Shown one piece after another: positions 1 through 11,826 of a DNA stretch of 64,000 nucleotides. Every line of letters starts with the position of its first letter. Positions within the stretch are counted from its first letter, which is position 1. The stretch comes from Carnegiea gigantea. Lineage: Eukaryota > Streptophyta > Magnoliopsida > Caryophyllales > Cactaceae. The stretch is from positions 1 through 64,000 of the forward strand of contig JAKOGI010001989.1 in the NCBI GenBank assembly GCA_029747015.1. The letters are read 5' to 3'. A program made the position numbers and the translations under genes. A model generated the notes under the pieces. That model had not been told where the DNA came from and ran no database searches. It saw nothing but the letters and a program-made list of their open reading frames with translations.

Positions 1-175
1 TATATATATATATATACATATATATATATGCATACAGATATGTATATGTTTGTATCTATATATATATATATGTATATATGTATATATATATATATTTGTG
101 TGTGTATGTGTGTGTGTGCATATATATATATAAACATATACATGTACATATACATACATGTAAATATATGTTTTC

Positions 176-209
<34 letters not shown>

Positions 210-335
210 CTTTGTTGTATTGTATTTTATGTATAATGTTGTGGTTTATATACACACACACACACAGGCTGCATATCATAGTATATTTATATATATATAT
301 ATATAAAATATATATATATATGTAGGTTTGTGTGT
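1..335. repeat. AT/GT-rich microsatellite
   Basis: Mostly alternating TA with short GT and CA patches, extending to the left edge of the window. Open frames here encode only alternating Tyr/Ile/Cys/Val residues and are artefacts of the dinucleotide repeat. Confidence 0.95.
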
Positions 336-350
336 GGGGGGGGGGGGGGG
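336..350. repeat. G15 homopolymer at element breakpoint
   Basis: Fifteen consecutive G residues separate the AT/GT microsatellite from the RNase H coding end of the minus-strand chromovirus. The next base, 351, already belongs to the RNase H reading frame, so this marks a truncation point. Homopolymer length may be affected by sequencing or assembly. Confidence 0.9.
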
Positions 351-2059
351 CATAGAACTCCTTGTCGTAAGTTGAGTAGTTCTTCCTTGAGCCATTGAGG
401 TTCTCACTAAAATAGGCAATGGGGCGTTGATGTTACATAAGGATAGCCCCTATACCCACTCCACTTGCGTCACAATCAGCCTCAAGGGGTTTATCAGGGT
501 TGGGAAGGGCTAGCACCGGGGGCTCATTATGCTTGGATTTAAGTTTCTCAAAGGCACCATGGGTAGCCTTGGTCCACTCAAATGAACCTTTCTTCATGCA
601 TTCGATGATGGGAGCCGTGGGGGTGCTAAATCCCTTAATGAATCTCCTATAAAAAGATGCCAAGCCATGGAGGCTCCTAACTTCAGTGATGGTGGTTGGC
701 GTTGGGCATGAGTTAATAGCTTCCACTTTGCCTTGGTCAATGAAGATTCCATCCTTAGAAGCAACATACCCTAAAAAGATGACTTGGGGTGCAAAGAACT
801 CACACTTCTCTAGCTTGCCAAAGAGCCTTTGAGCTCTTTGAACCTTGAATACTTCTTCCAAGTGATGTAGCTGATCTTTTTGACTCTTTGAATAAACAAG
901 GATATCATCAAAGTAGACCACCATAAATTTCCCAAGAAAAGGCCTCAAAACCTCATTCATCAATCTCATAAATGTACTAGGGGCATTAGAGAGGCCCTTG
1001 GTCTTAAATGCTATTTTCTATTCATCACCTTCCCTCATGCGGATTTGGTGATACCCACTCCTTAAATCAATTTTGGCGAGGATAGAGCAGCCATGGAGTT
1101 CATCAAGCATGTCATCAAGCCTAGGTATGGGATACCTATACTTGATCGTAATGTTGTTGATAGCCCTACTGTCCACACACATGCAAAAAGTTCCATCTTT
1201 CTTAGGCATTAACAAAGCCAGAACCGAGCAAGGACTCATGCTCTCTCTTATATAACCTCTAGCCAACAACTCATCAACTTGTCTTTGAAGCTCTTTGGTC
1301 TCTTGAAGGTTACATCTATGGGCCGCTTTATTAGGAAGTGGGGCATCGGGATTGAGGTCAATTTGGTGCTCAATGCCTCGGATTGGTGGGAGGCCGGGGG
1401 TAAATCTTGTGGAAAGGCATCTTGATATTGGGAAATGAGGGGGCGGATCATAGGGCGTAAGGGAGTCACTTCCTCACTTTTGTTGCTTTCAAGCATGAGT
1501 AAAGCTAAAACTTGCTTACCCTTGCTTAAAGCCCTCTCAACCCGTGTTCCACTCAACATGAGAAGTTCTCTCTTTTTCTCACTTCCCACCCCGGGCTTAA
1601 TTTTGTGGACTTGGTTAGGAGGTAATGGGTTTAGAACAATCTTTTCCTTATCAATAATCAAAGAATATGTGTTCTTGAAACCATCATGCATAACATGCCT
1701 GTCAAATTGCTAAGGTCGATCCAAAAGAATATGACAAGCACTCATAGGCACCACATCATAAAGGACATTATCCCTATACTTCTTTCCAATTGAGAAGGAG
1801 ATAAGGACTTATGTGGCTACCTTAATGTCGCTGCTATCATTGAGCCACTTCAAAGAATAAGGCTTGGGATGAGGAATAGTAGGAATACCAAGCTTCTCAA
1901 TAAGAATAGTGGAGGCCACGTTGGTGCAACTCCTTCCATCGATGATTAAGTTACACACCTTGTCTTAGATGGTACACCGAGAGTGAAAGATCATTTCCCT
2001 TTGAGCCTTGTCATAAGGAGTGTCTTGGGTATATAATAACCTCCTTAAGAGAAGCAGTT
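351..2059 (-). pseudogene. pol: Broken pol: protease, reverse transcriptase, RNase H start
   Basis: A retroviral-type aspartic protease region lies at about 1700-1975, with IIDGRSCTN where relatives usually have IIDGGSCTN. The reverse transcriptase follows at about 433-1300. It includes a PKKDG block, [10 protein letters not shown], and the catalytic YFDD at 904-915. RNase H begins with DASGVGIGA near 445-475 and runs to 351. Damage includes in-frame stops, a TAG where a Trp is expected just after GDE (about 1018), a loss of roughly eleven codons between 970 and 1018, and frameshifts near 1250-1330. The enzyme would copy element RNA into DNA if intact. The boundary with gag is approximate. 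Confidence 0.85.
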
Positions 2060-3206
2060 CACCTTCATCGGCATCAAGTAAGGTCTCTTCATCCATATCG
2101 TCCGATTCCACCCCATGAGTTTCTTCTTGAGCCTCCATCAATAAAGCATCAACTTCTTCTACTTCTTGCATGGTCATTACCCTTTGGTTTGCGCAATCAT
2201 ATTGGAAATGACCATATCCTTGACACTTAAAGCACTTCTTCCCCTCAAGCTTCTTAGACAATTCCTTTGGAGAAGGAAGGGCCACGGCTTTACCCTTGTC
2301 AACCCGTGAGGAGCTCTCGGGTTTAGGATGAAGGAAGGGTTTGAAGGGGGTTTTGAGCTCACTTGATCCTTAAGGAAAGGCTTAGTGAAGTCCTTCTTCT
2401 TTTTCTTCGCTTTTTAACTTTGAGAGCTAACTTATGAACATCATCCAAGGTGAAATAAGTTTGGGGTTCCACCTTTCTAGTAATGAGAGGCTTTAATCCA
2501 TTGAGAAAACGAGCCATGGTTTGTTCTTGGGCTTCATGGATACCTCCCCTCAAGAGGAGTTGCTCAAATTCCCTCATGTACTCACCCACACTCATGTTGT
2601 TCTGCTTGAGTGAGAAGAGTTAGTTGTAGATGTCTTGCTTGTAGCTTTCAAGAAGGACCCTCTTTTTCATGAGAGTTTTAAGTTTCTCCCATGAGTTGAT
2701 CTTTCTCTTGCCTTCTCTAGCCCTTTGCTTCTTGATGTTTTCAAACCACAAGGAGGCATACCTTGTGAGTTTAAGGCTAGCAACCTTGAAACTTCTTTCA
2801 TCATTATAGCCCTTAGCGTCAACGATTCGGTCTATAGCTTGAACCCACTTAAGGTACGCATCGGGGTTCAAGTTGCCATTGAACTCTGGAGGTTCTACCT
2901 TGATGTCTGTAAACTCATCCGTAGGAGGTCTCCTACCTTCCCTTCTTGGATTGCTTCCCATACTTGAGTCACTAGAGCAGTCATGTTCATCTCCATGATC
3001 ATTGGGCTCTTGAGCTCTTTGGCCTTCTTAGAGGCTATAAATTGGGTGGTCATTTGCTCAACTTGCCTACTAAGTTGCCTCACACATTGTTGTAAGGCTA
3101 GAATGGCATTATCTTATCGCATGATATGAGCTTGTTCCAAGCTCATATCTCTTGCCACTCTTACCAGTTGGGGAGAGTTTATGGATGGGTTTTCCTCATT
3201 AGACAT
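2060..3206 (-). pseudogene. gag: Broken gag with CCHC zinc knuckle
   Basis: The start is taken as the ATG whose first base is 3206 (MSNEENPS), which begins a frame that carries on into the recognisable gag core after one stop near 3118. The core at about 2620-2900 has the retrotransposon gag pattern with conserved Trp residues (LKWVQAIDR, ASLWFEN). A zinc knuckle at about 2187-2243 reads CFKCQGYGHFQYDC, matching C-x2-C-x4-H-x4-C with all ligands present. Frameshifts or stops occur near 2610, 2360 and 2290. The intact protein would form the element's particle and bind its RNA. Confidence 0.82.
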
Positions 3207-3735
3207 GGTGGGGATTAGAAAAGGAGGAGGGAAGGGGGTAAAGGCTTGAAAAGAAGAGGGGCACGGTCGCACTAGGGGTATCACAGTGCAAAAATAGGCT
3301 GGGGAAGGGAGGCACGGTCGTGCCCAAAGGCACTAGGTGGCCGTGCTAGTGTTCTGGCACTGGAAAGTAGTGGCACGGTCGTGCCTATAGGCACGGGGGG
3401 GCCGTGCCAAGTTGTTGCCCAGAAAACACAGTTTTTGTGGTTGGAAGCTTTAGAGGGGTTTTGGTTAGGGATTGTGTTTGGGCTATTTTGTGGGGTTCTT
3501 TGAGGAGTGAAAGAGGGGTTTTGTGTGGGTAAGTCAAGTATAGGTTAAGGATTTATGGCCCTAAGAAAGTGTTTAGTCAAGGTTATTTTGAGAAGGAAAA
3601 GTGGGATAGATCAAGTTAGGGAGAGGTGTAGCTTCACCATGGTTTTCATAACAGGGGTGAAAGAAAAAAAGCTTGACAAGGATGAAACCAAAGCAAGGAA
3701 ATGTGGTATAAACTCAAGAACACCAACCTGGATTA

Positions 3736-3747
3736 GCTCTGATATCA
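3736..3747 (-). other. Primer binding site, initiator tRNA-Met type
   Basis: Plus-strand GCTCTGATATCA; read on the minus strand it differs by one base from TGGTATCAGAGC, the complement of the initiator tRNA-Met 3' end. It lies two bases from the LTR edge at 3750, the expected spacing, and fixes the element orientation. Confidence 0.85.
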
Positions 3748-3749
3748 AA

Positions 3750-4807
3750 TGGAGCGTGGCCAAGATGGGCTGGATGTAGCTTGCTTGAGTTTAGTTGCAA
3801 ATTTTCCTTGTGCATAAGATATAACTTAGTTTAAAGGCTAAGCCACCTACCAAGACTAAGGAACCACTAAGAAATGCCTAAAGGCTTAGCCACCAACACT
3901 TCTATAAAGGTTCCACTCAAGTGTCACCACCTTAGAAACAAGGATAAAGAGAAATGAGATTTTTGAAAGAGAAAGGTTCGAGCTATTTCATATCATTCAA
4001 AATCTTATCTCTTACAACCTAAGAGTCTCCCTTATATATGAGAGCCTTTAACAAGCTGAAAGAAAAGGGGGAAAGGGGCCATACAATGTCCATAAAGCAA
4101 GAGGAAATCAAAAACCAATGCAACCACAAAAGCTGAGAAGTGCTTTATGCTTTTTGTCAGCAGCTTTTCAGATTACAACTGCCAACTTCAAACAACTATA
4201 TCTCCTAGGTCTCTTACTCATATTGGGTGAAACAAACCTTGATAGAAATCTTAGAAAGTTAGCTTTTAGGTGGCTTAAGTTGGTAGAACGTTGGAGCTAT
4301 TGTTTGGGGGATATGGGCCAAAAGGTGCAGCATGTGCAAGCTGGGCTAGTTTCTGCAGCATCTAGAAAATGGCTCCAATTGACCTATTGCCCAATGACCT
4401 AACCTAGAACTCTTTATATGTCCTCACAGCTAGCACATTAAGGGTTCTAAAAAGTGGATTTTTAGCCTCCTAAGTCTAAATTAAGCTTGAGTAATCAAGC
4501 TTACAAAACCGGGTATGTACGCTGGCTTCTGGGAAGTTTGGGAGCATGCTACTGTTTTGAGCTCAACTTATTCTTGCTATAGGTTTAACCTCATTTTCAT
4601 GATTAAACCACTTAAAAGTCCTCTTCACCTTCCCAAAATAGGAGAGTAACACATCCTAAAGGCTCAGGATGAGGTTAGAGTTGAAGCTCCAAATTAGTAC
4701 ATGGACCAAGTCCCCTTTGTTGTAGCTTGTGAGCACTAAGAAGGATTTGTGAGTTCATTTAGACTTGTGTAGGCATGACATTTGCTTCATTTGAGGATGG
4801 TGCTACA
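3750..4807 (-). repeat. 5' LTR of the CRM/Reina-like element
   Basis: The inner edge is set by the primer site (minus strand ends CGCTCCA). The outer edge is inferred at 4807, where the minus strand starts TGTAGCACC and the Tekay coding frame resumes at the next base. Length is about 1058 bp with TG...CA ends. No second copy is in the window, so the outer edge rests on the TG end and the reading-frame junction only. Confidence 0.7.
4031..4040 (-). promoter_or_regulatory. Candidate TATA box in LTR
   Basis: The minus strand reads CATATATAAG, about 280 bp upstream of the inner LTR edge, a plausible place for the start of the element transcript. It is the clearest TATA-like string in this LTR. 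Inferred by motif and position only. Confidence 0.5.
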
Positions 4808-7093
4808 AATCCTCAGAGAGCATTAACTTTATGGTAAATTAAAGAAGTGCGAATTTTGGTTGGAAGAAGTGATGTTTTTGGGACATGTGGTTATAAAAGA
4901 AAGAATCAAAGTTAAACCCCAAAAGATGAAGGCAATCATAGAGTGGTTAAGGCCTATTAACATAACTGAGATTAGAAGCTTTTTAGGTTTAGCAGGTTAT
5001 TATGGAAGGTTCATCAAGGACTTTTCAAAATTAGCTTCACCCCTAACCAATCTACTGAAGAAAAGTGAACAAGTTTGAGTGGACCGAAAAATGTGACAAA
5101 GCTTTTCAAGAGCTAAGGCAGCGACTAACTACTTCCCCAATCCTAACGCTACCAATGGAAGATAAGGAGTATACCATTTATAGTGATGCTTCAAAGAACG
5201 GATTGGGGTGTGTTCTGATGCAGGAAGATAAGGTAGTAGCTTATGCCTCTCGACAGCTCAAGCCCTATAAGAAAAACTATCCTACCCATGACTTAGAGTT
5301 AGCAGCCATGGTCTTTACGCTGAAAATTTGGCGACATTCCTTATATGGAGTACCATATAAGATTTATACTGACCATCAAAGTTTGAAGTATATCTTCACC
5401 CATAAGGAGCTCAACTTGAGGCAACAGCATTGGCTTGAGTTGCTTAAGGATTATGATTTACAAATTCAATATCATCCAGGAAAAGCAAATGTTGTAGTAG
5501 ATGCCCTGAGTAGAAAAGTGCAACAAAGCTCATATACTGTGGTGATTACTTAGTTGAGTCTCTTGAAAGAACTTGAGGACTTGGGAATTCAACTAGTGTC
5601 CTATGGGCAAGCACATATTCAATTATTAATACTTACCTTATAGCCTTCAATAGTGGAGGAAATTCGAGTGAACCAGGAAAGTGATCTTGGAATAAACCAA
5701 AATTTAGAGAAAGGAAAGTCTCCCGGGTTTATAGTACATGAGGATGGGACCCTGCGATTTCAAAATCACCTATGTGTGCCCCGAAATGAGGAATTAAGGA
5801 AACATATCCTAGAGGAGCTCACAATACTCGCTACTTGGTGCATCCAGGAGGCACCAAGATGTACAGAGATGTAAGGTAATACTTCTGGTGGAATAATATA
5901 AAAAAGGAGGTTGTAGAATATGTAGATAAGTGTTTGACCTACCAGAAAGTTAAAGCAGACCATCAGCATCCCATTGGTGAATTGCGATCCCTAGAAATTC
6001 CCACATAGAAGTGGGATTCAATTTTAATGGACTTTGTTATGGGTTTACCCCTTTCGGCCTTGAAGAAGAATGCTATTTGGGTTATAGTTGATCGGCTTAG
6101 CAAGTCGGCTCATTTTCTGCTAATCAAAGATACCTGCGGAGTTGAAAAACTAGCCCAGTTGTAAGTTAAAGAGATAGTCTGACTACACGGAATCCCCTTA
6201 GATATAGTATCAGATAGGGATCAAAGATTCCAAGCCCGTTTTTGGCAAGCACTTCAAAAGGCTTTGGGACCAAATTGAACTTTAGCAGCTCTTATCACCC
6301 TGAGACGGATGGGTAAATTGAAAGAGTGAACCAAATTCTGGAGGACATGGTAAGAGCTTGTGTGTTGGAGTTCTAAGGGAAGTGGGAAGACGATTTGCCA
6401 CGGGTGGAGTTTTCTTATAACAATAGTTACCAATCCACCATGAAAATGGCCCCGTTTGAGGCTTTATATGGAAGAAAATGTAGAACAACACGGTGTTGGA
6501 GTGACTTGGATGAGGCATTGATTATAGGCCCTGAAATAATCCAGGCAATCATGGAAACAATAAGAAGGATTTGGGAGCACATTAGGGTTGCCCAGAGTCA
6601 GTAAAAGAGTTATGCAGACAAGAGAAGGAGGCATTTGCAGTTTCAAGTAGGAGATAAAGGTTTTCTGAAAGTATCACTAACTAAGGGTATCAAAAGGTTT
6701 GGGGTACAAGGAAAATTGAATCCAAGATATATTAGACCTTATGAAGTCATTGAAAAGTTATATCCCATAGCATATCAACTGGATCTGCAGGTAGAGCTAG
6801 AACACGTGCATAACGTGTTTCACATCTCTCACCTTAGAAAGTATACCCCAGATCCAAGCCACACCATTGTATCTAAACCTATTGAAATCACTACAGATTT
6901 AGTATATGAAGAGCGACCAATCCAAATACTAGATTGCAGGATTAAGTAGTTGTGCAATAAGCAGATACCTCTAATCAAAGTGATATGGTCAAATCATATC
7001 TTCCAAGAAGCTACTTGGGAAACTGAAGAGGAAATGAAAGCCAAATACCCATAACTATTTGAGGTAATATTACATTACATGGTAAAGTCATAA
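4808..7093 (+). pseudogene. pol: Broken Tekay/Del-like pol: RT thumb, RNase H, integrase, chromodomain
   Basis: The frame begins in the reverse transcriptase after the catalytic site ([23 protein letters not shown]). It continues through RNase H ([31 protein letters not shown], end at [15 protein letters not shown] near 5510). The integrase spans about 5650-6650 with its acidic triad still visible: Asp in LMDF near 6030, Asp in VSDRDQRF near 6213 and Glu after HPETDG near 6318. The C-terminal module and a chromodomain-like segment (ILDCRIK... ATWETEEEM) lie at about 6920-7060. Frameshifts occur near 5075 and 6255, and there are many stops. The left half of the element must lie left of the window, beyond the inserted CRM-like element. 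Confidence 0.88.
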
Positions 7094-7110
7094 ATTTCGA
7101 GGGCGAAACT

Positions 7111-7127
7111 CTTTAAGGGAGAAAGGC
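7111..7127 (+). other. Polypurine tract before Tekay-like 3' LTR
   Basis: The purine-rich AAGGGAGAAAGG lies directly before the LTR start TGTAATAGCCC and primes plus-strand DNA synthesis in such elements. The preceding TTTCGAGGGCGAAACTC is also seen, in related form, beside the LTRs in the right part of the window. Confidence 0.75.
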
Positions 7128-9679
7128 TGTAATAGCCCAATCCTAAATTATTTAATTATGTTTATTTATTTAATTGCCTCATGTCCATGATTTTTTTCCT
7201 CATAATTATTTTTCACATTTATTCACCCTGGTGGGGAAAAATTTATGTGGGCCCTCACTTGGCATTTCGGATTTTATTTGTTTATTTAATTGATTAACGA
7301 AAACTTTGGAAGAATTGATAGTAGGCCCTAACAAGTTTAATCTAAGTAATTTATTTTGTTTTCCGTAACATTACAAAAATTTAGTTTTGAGTTTCGTAGA
7401 AACGATATCGTTACGAAGCATTTTATTCCCGAACCCGACTTATTTCGGCCGATTTGAAGCCAACAAGTTTGCTTATTCACCTAACTAATTACTATGATTA
7501 AGCTTAACTATCATTAGCCCAAAATGGTTACTTTACTAGTTAAAAACTCAGCCAAGAGTTAGATTAGTCAAACGAACACAAATCAACCTAAAAACTCCAT
7601 TTTCTCTCTTCTCTCTCTCTCTCCCCCACGGTAGCACCCCAGCCACTGTTTGGCTGTTTTTAGGCAAGTTTTCAGCCAGCCCTAGTGATCTTCGATCCCC
7701 ATGGCATCCTAGTACCTCTAGCCACCATCCTCCATCATCAAAACCACTAAACATCAAATCCATCTCTACTTATCTTCAAGCAAAGTGAGTAAGCTTGAAA
7801 CTTGATCTTGTTGGTTTTACTTTTTATTTTAGTTTTGATTCTTGTTTTTATGTTTGTGATCTTTGATCATGTTGTTTTGATAAGAAATAAGAGTTATTTT
7901 TGTGTTGATCATGGTGGAGTTGAGGTTGGATCATGCTAGGGTTAGGGTTAATCCTTAATCATGCAGGCTTGATGTTAAAGTGTTGGATTTTGATTGTTTT
8001 ATCTTTAATTTGGTCATCTTCTGTCCTATTGTTCATGATGATGTTTTTGGTGATTTCAAATGAGTTGGAGTGAGTCCACATTGGCCATAAACTAGGGTTT
8101 TGTCAAGTAATGTATGGTTTGAATTAAATTAGCATTAAGCTTGGTTTATGTGTGTATTTGATTGAAAAATAATCTTTATTGGATATGATTATGAAGTGAA
8201 TTTGAGTGTGGTGATTTTGTATGATGTTGGGATAGACCAAAGCTTATTTACATGCTTTCAAGGAATGGTTTAAGTTGAGGATTTGTGTAAAAAAAAGGGG
8301 GGGGGGAAGCTAAAACAGTGAGGGCTGGAAATTTCAAGAAAACAGGACATACTTCACGATTAAACTGGTAATAATCGACTGATTGGAAAATTATGATTTT
8401 TAGTGGGTAGATAGTTCAGTGCATTAGCTTTCAAATGCCTTTTTAATTGCCTTAATTTGAGGTCTGTGGAAAAAGTTATGGTCATTTTCCCAAAACTGTA
8501 CAGAATGGTCCAAAACTGACATACTTGTGTCCTAACTTTATTTTAGGAATTCTATTATGGGAATCAAGCTTGGTGTTCTAAATGAAAGATTTTTTGGGAC
8601 TTCCTAAGCTTTCTATATTGGGGTTTTGAGTCACAATCAGAGGTCAGATGACTAAGTTATGAGTCATTCTTTCTAAGCCCCTGTTATGCTTTTACTTTTC
8701 TTTTACTAAATTATTAGCTATGAACTAAATATTTTTGCTTACCATATGTTCCTACAATAATAATTTTATATAGAATCAGGGCCTAATCAATCATTCCTTC
8801 CACTTTTGTGCATAATATTATTCAGCGATCTTTAAATTTAAAAATTCCAGGTACGTTCATTGTCTGTATCTTTAGAAATCAACATGTATTTATGAAAATT
8901 ATAATGTTTTGGTAAGTACATCAGTGAATTAGTTTAATCAGTGATTTATCACATAATCAGTGACCCCATCAGTTATCAGTTACAGGGCATAACCCTTTAA
9001 CTATCCGCGCGGCTTTAGGCCAGGTCACGATCGGCTTGGCAGGTGTACACCTATCTTCATATCGTAATAGCTACTAGGGGTTCACAATAAGATAATAATT
9101 GACAACGCAGTTTCATATTTATCTTATTCCTTGTTTTTAATTAAAAATAATTTACAATATGGGCCCAACCAGTTTTTCCATGAGCGTTTAACAACATAGG
9201 AATGCATGCACTGAGCTTCGACTCACAGTTCAAAAGGTTTTCCTGTTTTGTTTTAGGAAAGTGTTCAGTGAATCGCCCTCAGGTGGGTAGGATGGCTGAA
9301 GATGATTAGTGAGCCAGGAAGTCCATATGGAATGGTGATGTATTATCATTGAGATGTTTATAACACCGTATTGTGATATATTTTGGTGTGGAAGCTGTAT
9401 ATTTTATCAAAATTCTATATTTTGGTGTAATCCTTGAGATGTTTGAATGGTTTTGATGTTAGAACAGTTTCTATATTTATCTAAATGATCTGATGGGTTG
9501 TGATGGTGTGAATGCCTTTGATGGTAAGCATTGATTATTATGGCTAAGTTTATCATGTGCAAACAAAGCCTTGTCCTTGTTGGATGGCAGTAACGCCTGA
9601 TCATTTGGGTTATCATGTCTAATTGGAAAAACCAATGGAAGAATCACAAACAGTGATTTATGTACATTTGGGCGTTACA
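7128..9679 (+). repeat. 3' LTR of Tekay/Del-like element
   Basis: The LTR starts TGTAATAGCCC right after the polypurine tract and ends GGGCGTTACA, so TGTAA at one end mirrors TTACA at the other. Length is about 2552 bp, long as usual for this lineage. It contains a CT-rich tract near 7605-7625 and an A8/G10 stretch near 8289-8306. No open frame of note. Confidence 0.8.
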
Positions 9680-9689
9680 TTCAATGGGC

Positions 9690-10904
9690 CGAACAGTACT
9701 AGTTTAATCGCAAACAGATCCCTATTTTTGGTCCGTTCGCAGCTCTACTATTCTTGTTTTCCCCCTTTTCTTCACATAATTCTCCTCTAAATTCACTTCT
9801 TAAAATCATTTAACAAAGTCTTATTCCTGACCATCACCTTACGAAGCCATATTACTCAAATTTACTCCATAATCATCTACATCAAATTTTCAATTCCTCT
9901 CTTTTTTAAAATCACTCAAAACACATCGGTAAGCTTACTTATTTGCATAATAAGCAAAATGACCTTCTATAATAAATTGTGGAAATTTTCGTAAGCCACC
10001 CTTTTCTACAAAATCACCTCAAGTGATTTTCTAAGTTAAATAACATATCCAAGATTCATTTCTTTATCCAATTATACACAAATAATATACTTGATGTTAG
10101 AAATAAATCAACCAATGCTTAATGACCACGACCCTAAGCTATGACCAACTTATTCTTGCATTTAAACTCATCCAAGCTCAACATAAATATCATGATATCC
10201 ATTACTAGTGCAAAAAATCATAAAAATCAAGTACCAAAATCTAAATCCATCATTTCAAACTCAAGCTTGCATGCTCATGCATAAACTCAACCCTAGCATC
10301 CTTTTAAGCATAACTAACAAATTAAAACATCAAAAAAGTTCTTATTCTTATCAAAATAATATGATCAGTAATTAAAACCCACAAAAACAAGAATCAAAAC
10401 CAAAGTAAACAAGATAGGTGATGGAGTTACTCACTTTGAGCTAGAAAAAGGAGGAGAGAGAGAAGCTTGATATTTTGATGGTTTACTTGGTGGAAAATGA
10501 CTTAGATAATACTTGACTGAGTTTTTAACTCCAAAAGCAACTTTTTGCTAAAGATAATTAGGGATAATTTAGGATAATTAGCTAAGTAAATGGAAAGTAA
10601 CTTGTGGGCCAAAAGTGGGCCCAAATGAATTTGAGCAAAAAAGAATAACACCTTATGCAATTGAATTTTTCATAACTTGAAATTAAAATTTTGGGACGTT
10701 TTGAAAAATAATTTAATCTTTTAAAGCATATTTATCACGGCAGGTTATCGACTCCCATAAAATTTTATGTTAATAAAAACCAGAATTGCAAAGTGAGGGC
10801 CTAAATGAATTTTTCCCGATCGGGATGATTAAATGCATTAAACAAATATAAGAAAATTAATAGCATGACTTAATTAAATAAGTAATCATGATTTAGGGTC
10901 GGGC

Positions 10905-10905
<1 letters not shown>
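9690..10905 (-). repeat. Inverted, truncated Tekay-like LTR fragment
   Basis: The reverse complement matches the first part of the LTR at 7128-9679 with divergence. Shared blocks include the start (TAATAGCCC...CCTAAA), an AAAGTGAGTAA block near 10432, and the following TTGATTCTTGTTTT region. The LTR start lies at the right end, where TGTAATAGCCC has been overwritten by the adjacent AT microsatellite. The left edge is not sharp. Neighbouring LTRs in opposite orientation form a large imperfect inverted repeat. Confidence 0.7.
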
Positions 10906-11340
<435 letters not shown>

Positions 11341-11712
11341 TGCCCAGAGAGACACAGACGTGCACACACTCGCACACGCATAACAACAACAACAACTGCT
11401 AGTATGGGTCCCAATTTTTCTGGGTCCGGGGAAATCTATAATTTGGTGGTCGTACTAATAAGTCCTTAAAGTACACTCTATCTTGAGGTCATTTTATGCC
11501 ATTTTTAGGGAGAATTTTGTGTTTTATGATATATTATGCAATCCTTTTTCTGTTTTACGCTTGGATACAGTTCTTTTCTGTGTTTTGCAGGTTTTTGGAC
11601 CATTTCGCCACAAATTTGACCCCTAAATGAGTGTAGTTTGACCCTTATGGACACACCTAAGTCACTATACCCATGGGAGGAAGACAGAATAGAAGAATGT
11701 CAAGACAGAGCT

Positions 11713-11754
11713 CACCACGGACGGTCTGTGGTTTAGGCCACAGTCTGTGGTGAG
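11713..11754. promoter_or_regulatory. Double dyad CACCACGGAC...GTGGTGAG in LTR
   Basis: Two adjacent inverted repeats: CCACGGAC/GTCTGTGG and CCACAG-T-CTGTGG. They sit about 60-100 bp upstream of the TATA-like box and recur at the same place in the other LTR copies. The function is unknown; a protein-binding site or RNA hairpin are both possible. Confidence 0.5.
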
Positions 11755-11815
11755 GCTATAATTGCGAGTGTCTTCATTTTCCTTCTTCGTGTGGTTGAGG
11801 TTAATTGAGTTCTTC

Positions 11816-11826
11816 TTTAAATAGAG
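11816..11826 (+). promoter_or_regulatory. Candidate TATA box in Athila 5' LTR
   Basis: TTTAAATAGAG, preceded by CTTC, is kept in the three plus-strand LTR copies (also 19282-19292 and 25989-25999). Its conservation amid general decay suggests it marks the LTR promoter. Confidence 0.6.

Larger units (their letters stand above)
351..4807 (-). mobile_element. CRM/Reina-like chromovirus (Ty3/gypsy), 3'-truncated
   Basis: In minus orientation the order is 5' LTR (4807 to 3750), primer site (3747 to 3736), gag, protease, reverse transcriptase and start of RNase H. The rest of RNase H, the integrase and the 3' LTR are missing, because the sequence ends against the G15 tract. The reverse transcriptase and gag wording is closest in my judgement to the CRM or Reina chromovirus lineages; the clade is not certain because the integrase C-terminus is absent. 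The element lies inside a Tekay-like reverse transcriptase, whose frame restarts at 4808. Confidence 0.8.

Noticed and set aside
7936..7960. AGGGTTAGGGTTA considered as interstitial telomere repeat
   Set aside because: Only two units are present, inside an LTR, which is expected by chance.
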